A stretch of 64,000 bases of DNA from Embleya sp042956465 (GTDB lineage: Bacteria > Actinomycetota > Actinomycetes > Streptomycetales > Streptomycetaceae): contig NZ_JBIBGL010000006.1 of NCBI RefSeq assembly GCF_042956465.1, positions 372,001 to 436,000 on the forward strand, in the 5' to 3' direction. The notes below the pieces were generated by a model, which was not told the DNA's origin, ran no database searches, and saw nothing but the letters and a program-made list of their open reading frames with translations. Positions 52,270 to 60,235 of this stretch are shown one piece after another (the first letter of the stretch is position 1; every line of letters starts with the position of its first letter). Made by a program: the position numbers and the translations under genes.

Positions 52270-53673
52270 TCACGGTCCCGCACCGCCCAACGCGGGCAGG
52301 GCCACGGTGGGGTCGCCCAGCAGCACCAGGCTCTGCCGGTCGAGCGCCGACACCCGCAGCCTGGTCAACGTCTCGCGAACCGACGTGTCCCCGGCTGCCA
52401 ACATCTCCCTCAGCCGGGCCCACTGGGTATGCAACTCGCCGACATCGGCCCGGTATTCGGCCAGGGCCAGGCCCAGCGGTTCGCCCGCGTACAGATGCGT
52501 GGACAGGGCGGAGACCAGGCGCCCACCCAGACCCTGGCCGGTGTTCTCGACCTGTAGGGTCCAGCTGAAGGTCGGCTCGACGTGTCCGAGCACGGCCCGC
52601 ACCGGGTTCTCCCGGCCGAGCAGTTCCAGCGCCGCGGGCGCCACCATCGTGCCCAGGCTCGCGACGGCCTCGACCGTGCCGAAGGCGGAGCTGCCGACCG
52701 GAAGCAGCCCGGCGTAGAAGCTCTCGCCGGCGGCACCGGCGGAGCAGCACGCCTGGGCGTACCACACGCAGCCACCGGGCACGGCCCCGCACAGCGTGTC
52801 CAACGGCAGGGTGGTGTGCGCGCCGTCGACCGGGAGCCCGAGTACGGCGCGCATCTCGGTCGGGTTTCCCAGCGGTCCGGTGCGGCCGTGGCTGGAGGTG
52901 GCGAGCAGGCCGGGGCGGATCTCGGTCAGCGCACTCCGCAGCGCGGCGCCGGTGGCCTCGGCCGCCACCAGGTCGCGGAACTGCGCGAGCGGGGGCGGTG
53001 TCAGGCACCCGGCCAGCGGTGCGGCGATGACCGCGCGCATCAACGCGGTGATGTCCGTGGGACCGTGGTCGACCGTCCAGCTCAGCGCCCGGTCCGTGCG
53101 CGCCGGTGCGTCGCTCCAGTTCGCGAGCAGCGCGCGCACGTAGCGGGCGAGTGGTTCCCCGGACAGGGGGATGCGCCCGACCAGGTGCCGGGTGCCCAGG
53201 GCATATTGCACGGACCAGGGGATCACCTCGGGGCCGCCGACGATCACCACGTATCGCGGGAGCCGACCCCGGTCGGTCCCGAACTCGGACAACCCGATGG
53301 CCGGTTCCTGGGGTCGGCCCTGGGCGAAGTATCTGCGCAGGAGGTGGTCGGGCAGGTCCGGACTCCAGCGCAACACCACGGTGCCCGGTCGCGCCGCCAA
53401 CAGTTCGCGGATCGGGGCGTCCGCGTCCTCGCCGGCGGCCTTCGCGGCGTCGGACAGATTCGGATCGGTGCTGTCCGGGAGCAGGATCCCGTAGCCGACG
53501 TCGGCCGAGCGCCAGTCGCGCGGATCGGTCGGCGGCCCGAAGGGGAGCACGGCCTGGGAGCGTGGGATGCCGCGCTTCCCGGCGCCCCAGCGCGCCGCCT
53601 CCTCGTCCGTCGTGGCCTGCGCCGCCTCGTCCCCGGTCCAGGCGTTGAGCCGGATCTCCGCAGGTATGGTCAT
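52270..53673 (-). CDS. C25/caspase-like cysteine protease (clan CD)
   Basis: The 467-aa protein has RYVVIVGGPEVIPWSVQYAL and VGRIPL (about 140-170), which recall the gingipain-type (C25) segment xxLLVGDxxxIPxxY...GRxP. The clan CD dyad follows: His262 in TSSHGRTGPLGN and Cys309/Cys310 in VWYAQACCSAGA. It is most likely an active cysteine endopeptidase with an Arg-, Lys- or Asp-type P1 preference that cannot be told. The ATG overlaps the TGA of the CHAT gene (ATGA), so it is translationally coupled. It is the last gene of the four-gene minus-strand operon, 50 nt from the convergent membrane-protein gene. There is no signal peptide. Confidence 0.78.
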   Translation of the reverse strand: MTIPAEIRLNAWTGDEAAQATTDEEAARWGAGKRGIPRSQAVLPFGPPTDPRDWRSADVGYGILLPDSTDPNLSDAAKAAGEDADAPIRELLAARPGTVVLRWSPDLPDHLLRRYFAQGRPQEPAIGLSEFGTDRGRLPRYVVIVGGPEVIPWSVQYALGTRHLVGRIPLSGEPLARYVRALLANWSDAPARTDRALSWTVDHGPTDITALMRAVIAAPLAGCLTPPPLAQFRDLVAAEATGAALRSALTEIRPGLLATSSHGRTGPLGNPTEMRAVLGLPVDGAHTTLPLDTLCGAVPGGCVWYAQACCSAGAAGESFYAGLLPVGSSAFGTVEAVASLGTMVAPAALELLGRENPVRAVLGHVEPTFSWTLQVENTGQGLGGRLVSALSTHLYAGEPLGLALAEYRADVGELHTQWARLREMLAAGDTSVRETLTRLRVSALDRQSLVLLGDPTVALPALGGAGP

Positions 53674-54947
53674 GGGTTGCCACCCGCCAATCGGGCCCGC
53701 AGGTCGGCGATCAGGGCATCGACCCGCGCCGTCAGGGCCGGATCGACGGTGATCGGATCGAGCGTGGCGCGGAAGCGTTCGTAGGTGTCGAGTTGCCCCT
53801 GCAGGTTCGCCGTGTCGGGCAGACCCACGACGGAGCTCGACGTGATCCGCAGCGGCTCGTCCTGCACGTAGAGCACCGGGTCCGACCAGGCGTCCGTCTG
53901 CGTCGGATCGGCCTGTGCCATCGCCTGGCGCGGCGCGGTGAACGTCGTGGCCCAGTCGATCTCGTGCTCGCCGGCGTCCTTCACCGCGATGCGCACCGTG
54001 GCGAGCACCTCCGGATACAGCGCGGCGCAGAACCTGTCCGCGTCGCCCAGGTCGATCATCCTGCGCATGCCCGCGACGGCGGGCAACCCCTGCGAGACGA
54101 GTTCGTGCGCGAGGGAGAGGGTGTCCGAGGTCTGCGCGCTTCGACAGGCACCGAGGACCACCAGCCACGGCGCGCACGGGTTCAACGCGACCACCAGGTC
54201 GGGCAGTTTCAGCTGTACGGAACCGACCGGCTCGCGGGCGTCGACGTCGGCGGTGTGCGCGAAGGCCAGCGTACGGACACCGCCGGCCGCCCCGCCGTGA
54301 CACAGCAGGTGCACGATGTGCGGCCGGGCCGCGGTGATCCGTTTGGCCAGGTCGGGCGCGTTCGCGGGGATCGTTTCGGCGCTGACGTCGGCCCGCCCGG
54401 ACGCCGCGACGGCATCCAGTACGGCCTGTTCCGCGCTGATCACGTGCAGTCGCGTGCCGACCGCCCGGGCATCGGGCAGCGCGGTGGCGGCCAGCAGCGC
54501 CCGGAGCTGCGGCACGCCGCTGCGCTGCGCCGCGGACAGGACGGCGACGATGGTCAACGGCGGGGTGAACGTGCGGCGATCGACCGGGCTGCGGATGGCG
54601 GCGATCCGGGCGATCGGCCAGCGGGCGTCCAGGGCGATGAAGCCCTGGGGTGACGAGTGGAGTTGTTCCCAGGGCAGTTGATCGGCCTGGTTCGAGACCA
54701 TGTGCAGGTACAGCGGTCCCGGCCCGTCGGCCGGCGGCTTGGTCAGCGCGGCGCTCAGCCCCAGGCTCACCACCGGATGCCGGCACAGCCGCTCCAGCAG
54801 GGCCTCGCCCCGGGCGGTGACGGTGCCGCCGGGGTCGGTGACGTCGGTGAGTTCGTTGGTGCCCAGCCCCGGGATGTTGGCGGGCGCCTCGCGCAACTTG
54901 AGCACCGTGCGGTCCCCGAACGGTTCGAACCCCAGGACGGTACGCAT
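53670..54947 (-). CDS. CHAT-domain cysteine protease
   Basis: The 425-aa protein has the CHAT (caspase-like, separase/TPR-associated) pattern: the LPWEQLHSS segment near residue 91-99, the catalytic His217 in PHIVHLLCHGGA, and Cys268 in WLVVLGACRSAQTSDTLSLAHELVSQGLPAVAGM. CHAT proteases serve in bacterial conflict systems such as the gasdermin- and CRISPR-associated ones. ATG 54947 overlaps the TGA of the preceding gene by one base (TGATG) and its own TGA overlaps the next ATG. It has no TPR domain, so recruitment must come from partners such as the neighbouring CHAT-like protein. Confidence 0.85.
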   Translation of the reverse strand: MRTVLGFEPFGDRTVLKLREAPANIPGLGTNELTDVTDPGGTVTARGEALLERLCRHPVVSLGLSAALTKPPADGPGPLYLHMVSNQADQLPWEQLHSSPQGFIALDARWPIARIAAIRSPVDRRTFTPPLTIVAVLSAAQRSGVPQLRALLAATALPDARAVGTRLHVISAEQAVLDAVAASGRADVSAETIPANAPDLAKRITAARPHIVHLLCHGGAAGGVRTLAFAHTADVDAREPVGSVQLKLPDLVVALNPCAPWLVVLGACRSAQTSDTLSLAHELVSQGLPAVAGMRRMIDLGDADRFCAALYPEVLATVRIAVKDAGEHEIDWATTFTAPRQAMAQADPTQTDAWSDPVLYVQDEPLRITSSSVVGLPDTANLQGQLDTYERFRATLDPITVDPALTARVDALIADLRARLAGGNP

Positions 54948-56395
54948 CACGACTCCCGCATCCGCCGATCGACCAGGGCCCGCAGCTCGGCGATGGCCTG
55001 CCCGACCCCGCGGTCGTACGCCTGCTTGGCGGCCGGGGTTTCGCCCGGAACGCCTGCGGTTCGTACCAGCGAGGCCACCTGGTTCTCGATGTAACGCGTC
55101 GACGCGGCAACCCACATCGGCACCGATTCGGCCGTCGCGTAGCGCGCGGTGATCTCTTCGCCGCCCGCAACGCCCAGCGCGCTCGGCAGGATCTCACCGC
55201 TGGTCGCCGAATCCCCGATGGGCGCCCGCCCGCTGAGCCAGCTCTGTCCGGGCCGGTCCGGGTCGGGCCAGGGGTCCAGCAGCGCGCCGCGCACGAACTC
55301 GGGCTGGAGGTACGCGAACAGCGAGGGGTCACGCGGGATCGGCACCGCCCCCGGGGCGCCGGCGATGAACGCGTGTGCCTGCGCCAAGGTGTATCCGGCG
55401 GGATCCAGCGGCAACGCGCTGTAGAACGTCGGCCCGGCGCGCCGCAGACCGATGTGGTCGGTCATGATCCGGGTGGCCGTGTCGTACGGATTCTCCGGGG
55501 GCGAGCCGAAGGACAGCACGGACGCACCCACGCGGTCGGCGAGGCGCCGCACGCGGTCCGCGGTCACGTACGCGCGCTCGGAACGCCCGCTCGGCTGCGC
55601 GGGATCGGGGTTCACCGACAACACCGGGCGACTGCCCTCGAACGCGCCGTCCGCAACGATGTGCAGCGCCCGCACCGCGCGGCCGTCCAGCCCCGCGGTG
55701 ATCCAATCCCCCCACAGCAGCGGGCCCGGCGCGGGCCGCGAATCGGCGCCGACGGGTCGGCGCCGCGGCCCCGACCGGTCGAGCAGCGCGGCGTCGCCGG
55801 GATCGTGCAGATGTACGCGCGGTTCGTTCGGACTTTCGTGCAACAGCGCCCGCAGTGCCTGTTCGGCCCCCCGGTCGGTGAACACGTGCACGTCCACCTC
55901 GCCCGTGACGGAGGTGCGCAGAGCGGAGATGAACGAGGAGAGGTATCCGGCGACCCAGGCCGCGTTCGGGGCCACGGACACGGCGACGGCCACGGTCCAC
56001 ACCCGCCCCGGGTCGGACCCCGGCGGCAGCCGATCGGGAACCCGCACGAGCGGCCGACCGGTGGCCGGGACGAGGGCCCGCTCCCACGGCACCCCACCGA
56101 GGTTGCCGTACGGTGGGATCAGCCGCAGCCAGAGCGCCGTGTCCGCCGGGAAGTCCGCGATCAGGCGATCCCGGACGGCCTCGACCAGGTCGCGGGGCAC
56201 CTCCAGTGCGGTCGGGGGTTCCGAGCCTTCGGCGAGGCCGAATCTGTCGTAGTCGAATTCGGCCCGCCAGTACGTCCGCGCGTCGTTCGCCGGATCCCCG
56301 ACCAGTTCGACCGCCGCCACCGGCGAGGAGCCCGCCAGGTCGAGTCGCACCCGGAGCACGGCCAGGCGCCAACGCTCGGTGCGGGCCTCGGACAT
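54947..56395 (-). CDS. CHAT-fold protein lacking the catalytic dyad (pseudoprotease)
   Basis: The 482-aa protein carries the CHAT N-terminal element YGNLGGVPWERALVP (97-111) and equivalents of both active-site strands, but the His-Gly position reads ALHIVADGAF (243-252; Asp in place of His) and the Cys strand reads GASVLSFGSPPENP (290-303; no Cys). It is therefore a likely inactive paralogue of the following CHAT protease, which it may bind and regulate, much as pseudocaspases do. AAGGAG precedes the ATG. Its TGA and the next ATG share one base. It lies 89 nt after the alpha/beta hydrolase gene, same strand. Confidence 0.72.
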   Translation of the reverse strand: MSEARTERWRLAVLRVRLDLAGSSPVAAVELVGDPANDARTYWRAEFDYDRFGLAEGSEPPTALEVPRDLVEAVRDRLIADFPADTALWLRLIPPYGNLGGVPWERALVPATGRPLVRVPDRLPPGSDPGRVWTVAVAVSVAPNAAWVAGYLSSFISALRTSVTGEVDVHVFTDRGAEQALRALLHESPNEPRVHLHDPGDAALLDRSGPRRRPVGADSRPAPGPLLWGDWITAGLDGRAVRALHIVADGAFEGSRPVLSVNPDPAQPSGRSERAYVTADRVRRLADRVGASVLSFGSPPENPYDTATRIMTDHIGLRRAGPTFYSALPLDPAGYTLAQAHAFIAGAPGAVPIPRDPSLFAYLQPEFVRGALLDPWPDPDRPGQSWLSGRAPIGDSATSGEILPSALGVAGGEEITARYATAESVPMWVAASTRYIENQVASLVRTAGVPGETPAAKQAYDRGVGQAIAELRALVDRRMRES

Positions 56396-56484
56396 GGCGA
56401 CTCTCCTTCGATTCGGCTTCCGGGTCCCGGCGGGTGAGCGTGCGCCGCCGGCCTACCGTGTCGCGCGGGCGCGCGGATCACCCC

Positions 56485-57822
56485 TCAGTCCGGCCGGGTG
56501 AGGGCGTGCATCGCCCACCACGTCGTCGGGTTGCTGACCTCGCCGTGCCCGGCGATGGCCGGCTTTCCGTCGATCTCGACTCCGCCGTCCACGGCGATCA
56601 CCCGCAACCCCCCACCGAGGTCGTAGCGTTCCCGGCCGGGGACGGCCGCGGGTCGAACGGCGGAGATCCCCTCCACCCCGGCGGGGCCGAATCCGCCCAG
56701 GGCACCGTACAGTTCGGGATCGCCGAGCGCGGCGAAGCCCGGTTGGCCCTGCCGACTCGCGCGCATCGCGAGATGGAAGGCCTTGGTCAGCGGCTCGTCG
56801 AACGCGGAGAACGTGGTCAACAACGGTCGTTCCACCAGGTCCGGGATCGAGTGGTGGACGCCGGGGCGTCCGGTGCCGGCCACGTCCGCCGCGAAGCACC
56901 AGCGGTTGATCGCGGCCTGCAGCAGCAGCATCGATCGGGCGGGCCGGCTCGGAGCCGCGGACGCGAGCGCGGACAGCACCACCTTCGCACCGAAGGAATG
57001 GCCGACCAGATGCAGCCGGACCCCGCTCTCGCGCAGGATGTGCGCCACGAGCGGACCCACCCCACGAGCACCCACCTCGCCCGCGCGTGCCTTCATCCTC
57101 CACACCGTGGCCGCACGCAACAGGTTGCGCGGATCGAAGCCTGCGCCACCCGCGGCGCGCAGACCCGACGACACGTCGCCCGCGACGCCGAAGTCGTTCG
57201 GATCGGCGGGCGGGGTCGCGCCCCCGCCGCTGTCCAGTGCCTCCCAGACGGTGAGGAATTCCTTGGCGGTGGGCGGCACCGAGCCGTCGTCCGGGTCGGG
57301 TTCGGCCCGCAGCGCGCCGAGCACGATCTCGGCCGCACGCAGCGCCGCGTCGGCGTCGATCACCGCGCGACCGTCCACCAACTCGACGAACTCCGGATCC
57401 GATTCCGGACCCAGGGACCGGGTGACCAGGTCGAGCATCTCCTCGACCTGGCGCGCCTCGGCCCCGTCGGGTTCCGGATCGGCCGCGATCCCGGGGCCCG
57501 CCTCCCACGGCATGACGAAACTGGTCGACGGCCAGATGACGCCGATCAGCAGGGGCCGGTAGTCCGGGGGAACGGGAATCGCGAATTGCCGCCGCTGAGC
57601 GATGAACCCGCCGATGAAACTGCGATAGCGGTCGAGGGCCTGCGCGAAGATGTTGTTCCAGCCGTGCGAGAACAGGAAGACATCGCCGACCCCGGCGAGC
57701 CGCTCCTTGATCTCCTGCTCGGCGACCGGGCTGCGCAGCCGACCGTCCTCGTCGTAGCGGAGCAGGTACAGATCCGCGGTCGAGCCCCCGTCGAGCGGAA
57801 ACTGTCGAAAAGGACCAGACAT
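56485..57822 (-). CDS. Lipase-like alpha/beta hydrolase
   Basis: The 445-aa protein has an N-terminal oxyanion-region motif FLFSHGWNNIF (49-59) and the nucleophile elbow LHLVGHSFGAKVVLSAL with Ser276. The catalytic Asp and His would lie in the last third. A long insertion separates the two (about 105-255), unusual for standard lipases. There is no signal peptide, so an intracellular phospholipase- or esterase-type activity is possible. GGAG lies 7 nt before ATG 57822, preferred over upstream codons. It leads the operon that continues with the pseudo-CHAT, CHAT and C25-like genes, and such hydrolases are common effectors in protease-triggered systems. Confidence 0.8.
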   Translation of the reverse strand: MSGPFRQFPLDGGSTADLYLLRYDEDGRLRSPVAEQEIKERLAGVGDVFLFSHGWNNIFAQALDRYRSFIGGFIAQRRQFAIPVPPDYRPLLIGVIWPSTSFVMPWEAGPGIAADPEPDGAEARQVEEMLDLVTRSLGPESDPEFVELVDGRAVIDADAALRAAEIVLGALRAEPDPDDGSVPPTAKEFLTVWEALDSGGGATPPADPNDFGVAGDVSSGLRAAGGAGFDPRNLLRAATVWRMKARAGEVGARGVGPLVAHILRESGVRLHLVGHSFGAKVVLSALASAAPSRPARSMLLLQAAINRWCFAADVAGTGRPGVHHSIPDLVERPLLTTFSAFDEPLTKAFHLAMRASRQGQPGFAALGDPELYGALGGFGPAGVEGISAVRPAAVPGRERYDLGGGLRVIAVDGGVEIDGKPAIAGHGEVSNPTTWWAMHALTRPD

Positions 57823-57987
57823 CGTCCGGCTCCATGTCCGTGCGGGTGTGGTGTGGCAGTCCTGACTCCATGGTTCACCTCCCCGCACACGGGGGCAAAC
57901 GGGGCAGGATCCGGCGCCCGAGGGCCGCGCGCCCGCCGGGCGGTGGCGCGGAAGGGCCGGCCGGTGATTGCCGCGATCGGAACGGCA

Positions 57988-58020
57988 CGGCCCGACCCGA
58001 TGCGGAATCGGGTCGGGCCG
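57988..58020 (-). terminator. Hairpin after the M14 carboxypeptidase gene
   Basis: A perfect 14-bp inverted repeat (arms 57988-58001 and 58007-58020) with loop GCGGA, 109 nt past the stop of the M14 gene and upstream of the hydrolase operon start. It separates the two transcription units. Confidence 0.65.
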
Positions 58021-58129
58021 AGGCGGACGCGCACGCGAAACCGTCCGGGACGCCTGCCCGGCCGGGTCGCCTACCCGGCGCGGACGCTCGCTCGGTCGGG
58101 ACGCCTGCCCGTAAGGCGACGTTCCTCGC

Positions 58130-59779
58130 TCAGAAGGTGACCTTCCAGGAGTCGATCTTGCCCGTGTCGGAGGCGGCCACGTCCTGCACCTTCAACCGCC
58201 AGGTTCCGTTCGCGACTTCGCCGGAGACGTCGACCGTGTAGGTGGCGACGACGTTGTCCGCGGAGTCGTTGGTACTGGAGTTCTTGAGTCGGTAGACGGA
58301 GTTGTCCGGGGCGACGAGGTCGACGGTCAGGTCGCCGCGCCAGGTGTGCTTGATGTCGACGCCGACCTTGAAGCCGGCGGGCGCGTTGCCCGGGACCCCG
58401 GTGACGACGATGTCGCTGAAGACGGCCGCGCCGTTGTCGGGGATGGCCACATCGTTCGTGTTCTCGAACGTCGTGCCGCCCGGATCCCCGCCGCAGGTCT
58501 TGCCGATCGCACGCGGGGGACAGTCCGCATAGTCGAGCAGGTGCAGGACGGCGGCCTTGTTCCGGGACGTTTCGCGATCGATGACCTCGTCGGGCGGATA
58601 GAACCCACCGTTGCCCGACGCGGGGTACATCTCGAACGTGTAGGCGTAGATCCGCTGGTCGCCCCACAGCCAGTCGTCGATCGAGCCGTCCGTGATGTAG
58701 AGATCGGACGACTGCTCGGGGGTGTAACCGTTGGTCGCCGCCATGGCCCGGCCGATCGTGGCGAATGTGTTGTACTCGTCGGCCGTCATGCCGGGCACGA
58801 CATCGCTGTACGTCCACCCGAACGGCCACAGGACCAGTTCGCTGTAGGTGTGGAAGTCGATCGCCGCGGTCAGTTGCTGCTTTCCGCCGACGATGCGGCC
58901 GTGCACCCAGTCGGTCACGGCCTTGACCTCGGGCGCGGACTCGGCCCGCGGGCCGCGGTAGGTCTCACTGCCGGTGCTGCCCGAGGAACCGCCGCAACAG
59001 CCCCACTTGTAGTTCCAGTTGCGGTTCAGGTCGGTACCGACGTTGCTCGAACCGGAGTTGGGCTGCCGGTTCTTGCGCCAGCTGCGGTACGAACCCGTGG
59101 CGATGTCGAACTCGCCGCCGTCCGGGTTGACATCGGGCATGATCCAGATCTCGCGAGTGTCCACCAGCGCCTTGATCCGCGGGTCGGTGGCATAGCCGTC
59201 GCCGAGCAACTTGACCAGGTAGAGCGCCATTTCGACAGTGAGGTGTTCCCGGGCGTGTTGATGGTGGGAGAACAACACCTCGGGCTCGTTCTCGTCGGCC
59301 GCCACGTTGTCCGAGATCTTCAGCACGTACAGGTCGCGGCCCTCGTAGGAGCGCCCGATCACCTGCTTGCTGATCAGCGTCGGGTGGTTGGCGACGGCCT
59401 TGTCGATCTCGGTGACCATCTCCGCATAGTTGTGGTAGCCGGAGTCCGAGGGTGGGAAGTCCCGGTTGATTCGGCTCCCGGGGAGGGGCGGGGCCTCCGG
59501 GTTCACCGTGAAGCCCAGTGCCCTGATCCGCCGGACTTCGTCCGGGGTCGCGGTGATCAGCAGGCGGCCGTCCTCGACACCGTCGACCGAGGCGCCGGTG
59601 GAGGCGATGGCGCTGCGCTGCTGGGTGGTTCGCACGCCGACGACGCTGTACTCGGCCGACGTCGTGGCATCCGCGGACGGAGACGACTTCTCTCCGACGG
59701 CGGGGGCGGGGTTGACCGCGACCATCGCGAGGGCGACGGTGAAGGCGGCGGTCAGGACGGACAGGCGCTTGTGTTTCAC
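58130..59779 (-). CDS. Secreted M14 zinc carboxypeptidase with C-terminal P domain
   Basis: The 549-aa protein has a signal peptide (residues 1-29, MKHKRLSVLT basic start, ending near AVGEK) and a propeptide to about 105. The M14 catalytic domain (about 115-420) carries Zn ligands His176 and Glu179 (HHQHAREH) and His311 (IDFHTYSELVLWP), with Glu384 (YTFEMYP) as base. A proprotein-convertase P domain (about 440-549, WRGDLTVDLVAPDNSVYRL) ends the chain, as in several streptomycete M14 enzymes. It removes C-terminal residues from extracellular peptides. GTG 59779 is chosen over an ATG seven codons further upstream because GAGGAGG lies 7 nt before it. Confidence 0.92.
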   Translation of the reverse strand: MKHKRLSVLTAAFTVALAMVAVNPAPAVGEKSSPSADATTSAEYSVVGVRTTQQRSAIASTGASVDGVEDGRLLITATPDEVRRIRALGFTVNPEAPPLPGSRINRDFPPSDSGYHNYAEMVTEIDKAVANHPTLISKQVIGRSYEGRDLYVLKISDNVAADENEPEVLFSHHQHAREHLTVEMALYLVKLLGDGYATDPRIKALVDTREIWIMPDVNPDGGEFDIATGSYRSWRKNRQPNSGSSNVGTDLNRNWNYKWGCCGGSSGSTGSETYRGPRAESAPEVKAVTDWVHGRIVGGKQQLTAAIDFHTYSELVLWPFGWTYSDVVPGMTADEYNTFATIGRAMAATNGYTPEQSSDLYITDGSIDDWLWGDQRIYAYTFEMYPASGNGGFYPPDEVIDRETSRNKAAVLHLLDYADCPPRAIGKTCGGDPGGTTFENTNDVAIPDNGAAVFSDIVVTGVPGNAPAGFKVGVDIKHTWRGDLTVDLVAPDNSVYRLKNSSTNDSADNVVATYTVDVSGEVANGTWRLKVQDVAASDTGKIDSWKVTF

Positions 59780-60094
59780 ACGTGTACCTCCTCGTGGCGG
59801 CATCGGGCTTCCCCGATGCCGGAGGGATTGCGTCGTGTGTCGACGGACACCGTCGGTGGGAGGCCGACGACATGCCGCACGGGTGGATCGCACGACATGC
59901 GCTCGCGCACGCCGGCGATCCGACAAGGGGGACGTGACCCACCCGAGACGCCGAGTGGACCGCTACCAAGGTAACCATCGGACCGTGACCGCGAATCGGG
60001 GAAACCCTCGGCGTTCCGCCGGACCGGAGTGCGGTCCCACGGGGGTGAACCCGAGACCACGCGGCTCACCCGCCCGCCGGGCCGGCAGCGGCGA

Positions 60095-60134
60095 ACGGCC
60101 CGCACGGCGCGATTTTTTCGGTCGTGCGGGCCGT
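60095..60134 (-). terminator. Hairpin after the P450-associated peptide gene
   Basis: 12-bp perfect arms ACGGCCCGCACG (60095-60106) and its complement (60123-60134) with a 16-nt loop, ending 17 nt after the small ORF stop. It marks the peptide as the last gene of its transcript. Confidence 0.65.
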
Positions 60135-60150
60135 CCGGTGCGGGGGCGGA

Positions 60151-60222
60151 TCACCAGGGATCCTTCGGGTTCCAGATCAGCGGCGGCGTATTGGTGAGGA
60201 TGCGCCGGAGGATTGCCATCAT
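60151..60222 (-). CDS. 23-aa peptide, candidate RiPP precursor of the P450
   Basis: The ORF starts MMAILRRIL and ends IWNPKDPW; a second ATG one codon in gives a 22-aa form. The Shine-Dalgarno AAAGGAGGTGA is almost fully complementary to 16S rRNA, the best in the window, and its TGA part is the stop codon of the P450 gene (4 nt separate that stop from the first ATG). A hairpin begins 17 nt after its own stop. The basic N-terminus with an aromatic, Pro-rich C-terminus (Trp at positions 17 and 23) recalls the short precursors of P450-crosslinked RiPPs. It is not a known sequence to me, so the link to the P450 is inference from operon structure. Confidence 0.7.
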   Translation of the reverse strand: MMAILRRILTNTPPLIWNPKDPW

Positions 60223-60235
60223 GTGGTCACCTCCT
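60223..60235 (-). promoter_or_regulatory. Near-perfect ribosome binding site of the small peptide gene
   Basis: Minus-strand AAGGAGGTGACCAC directly precedes the ATG at 60222. It overlaps the P450 stop (60227-60229), so P450 translation can feed translation of the peptide. Its strength decides that the peptide is really translated. Confidence 0.75.
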
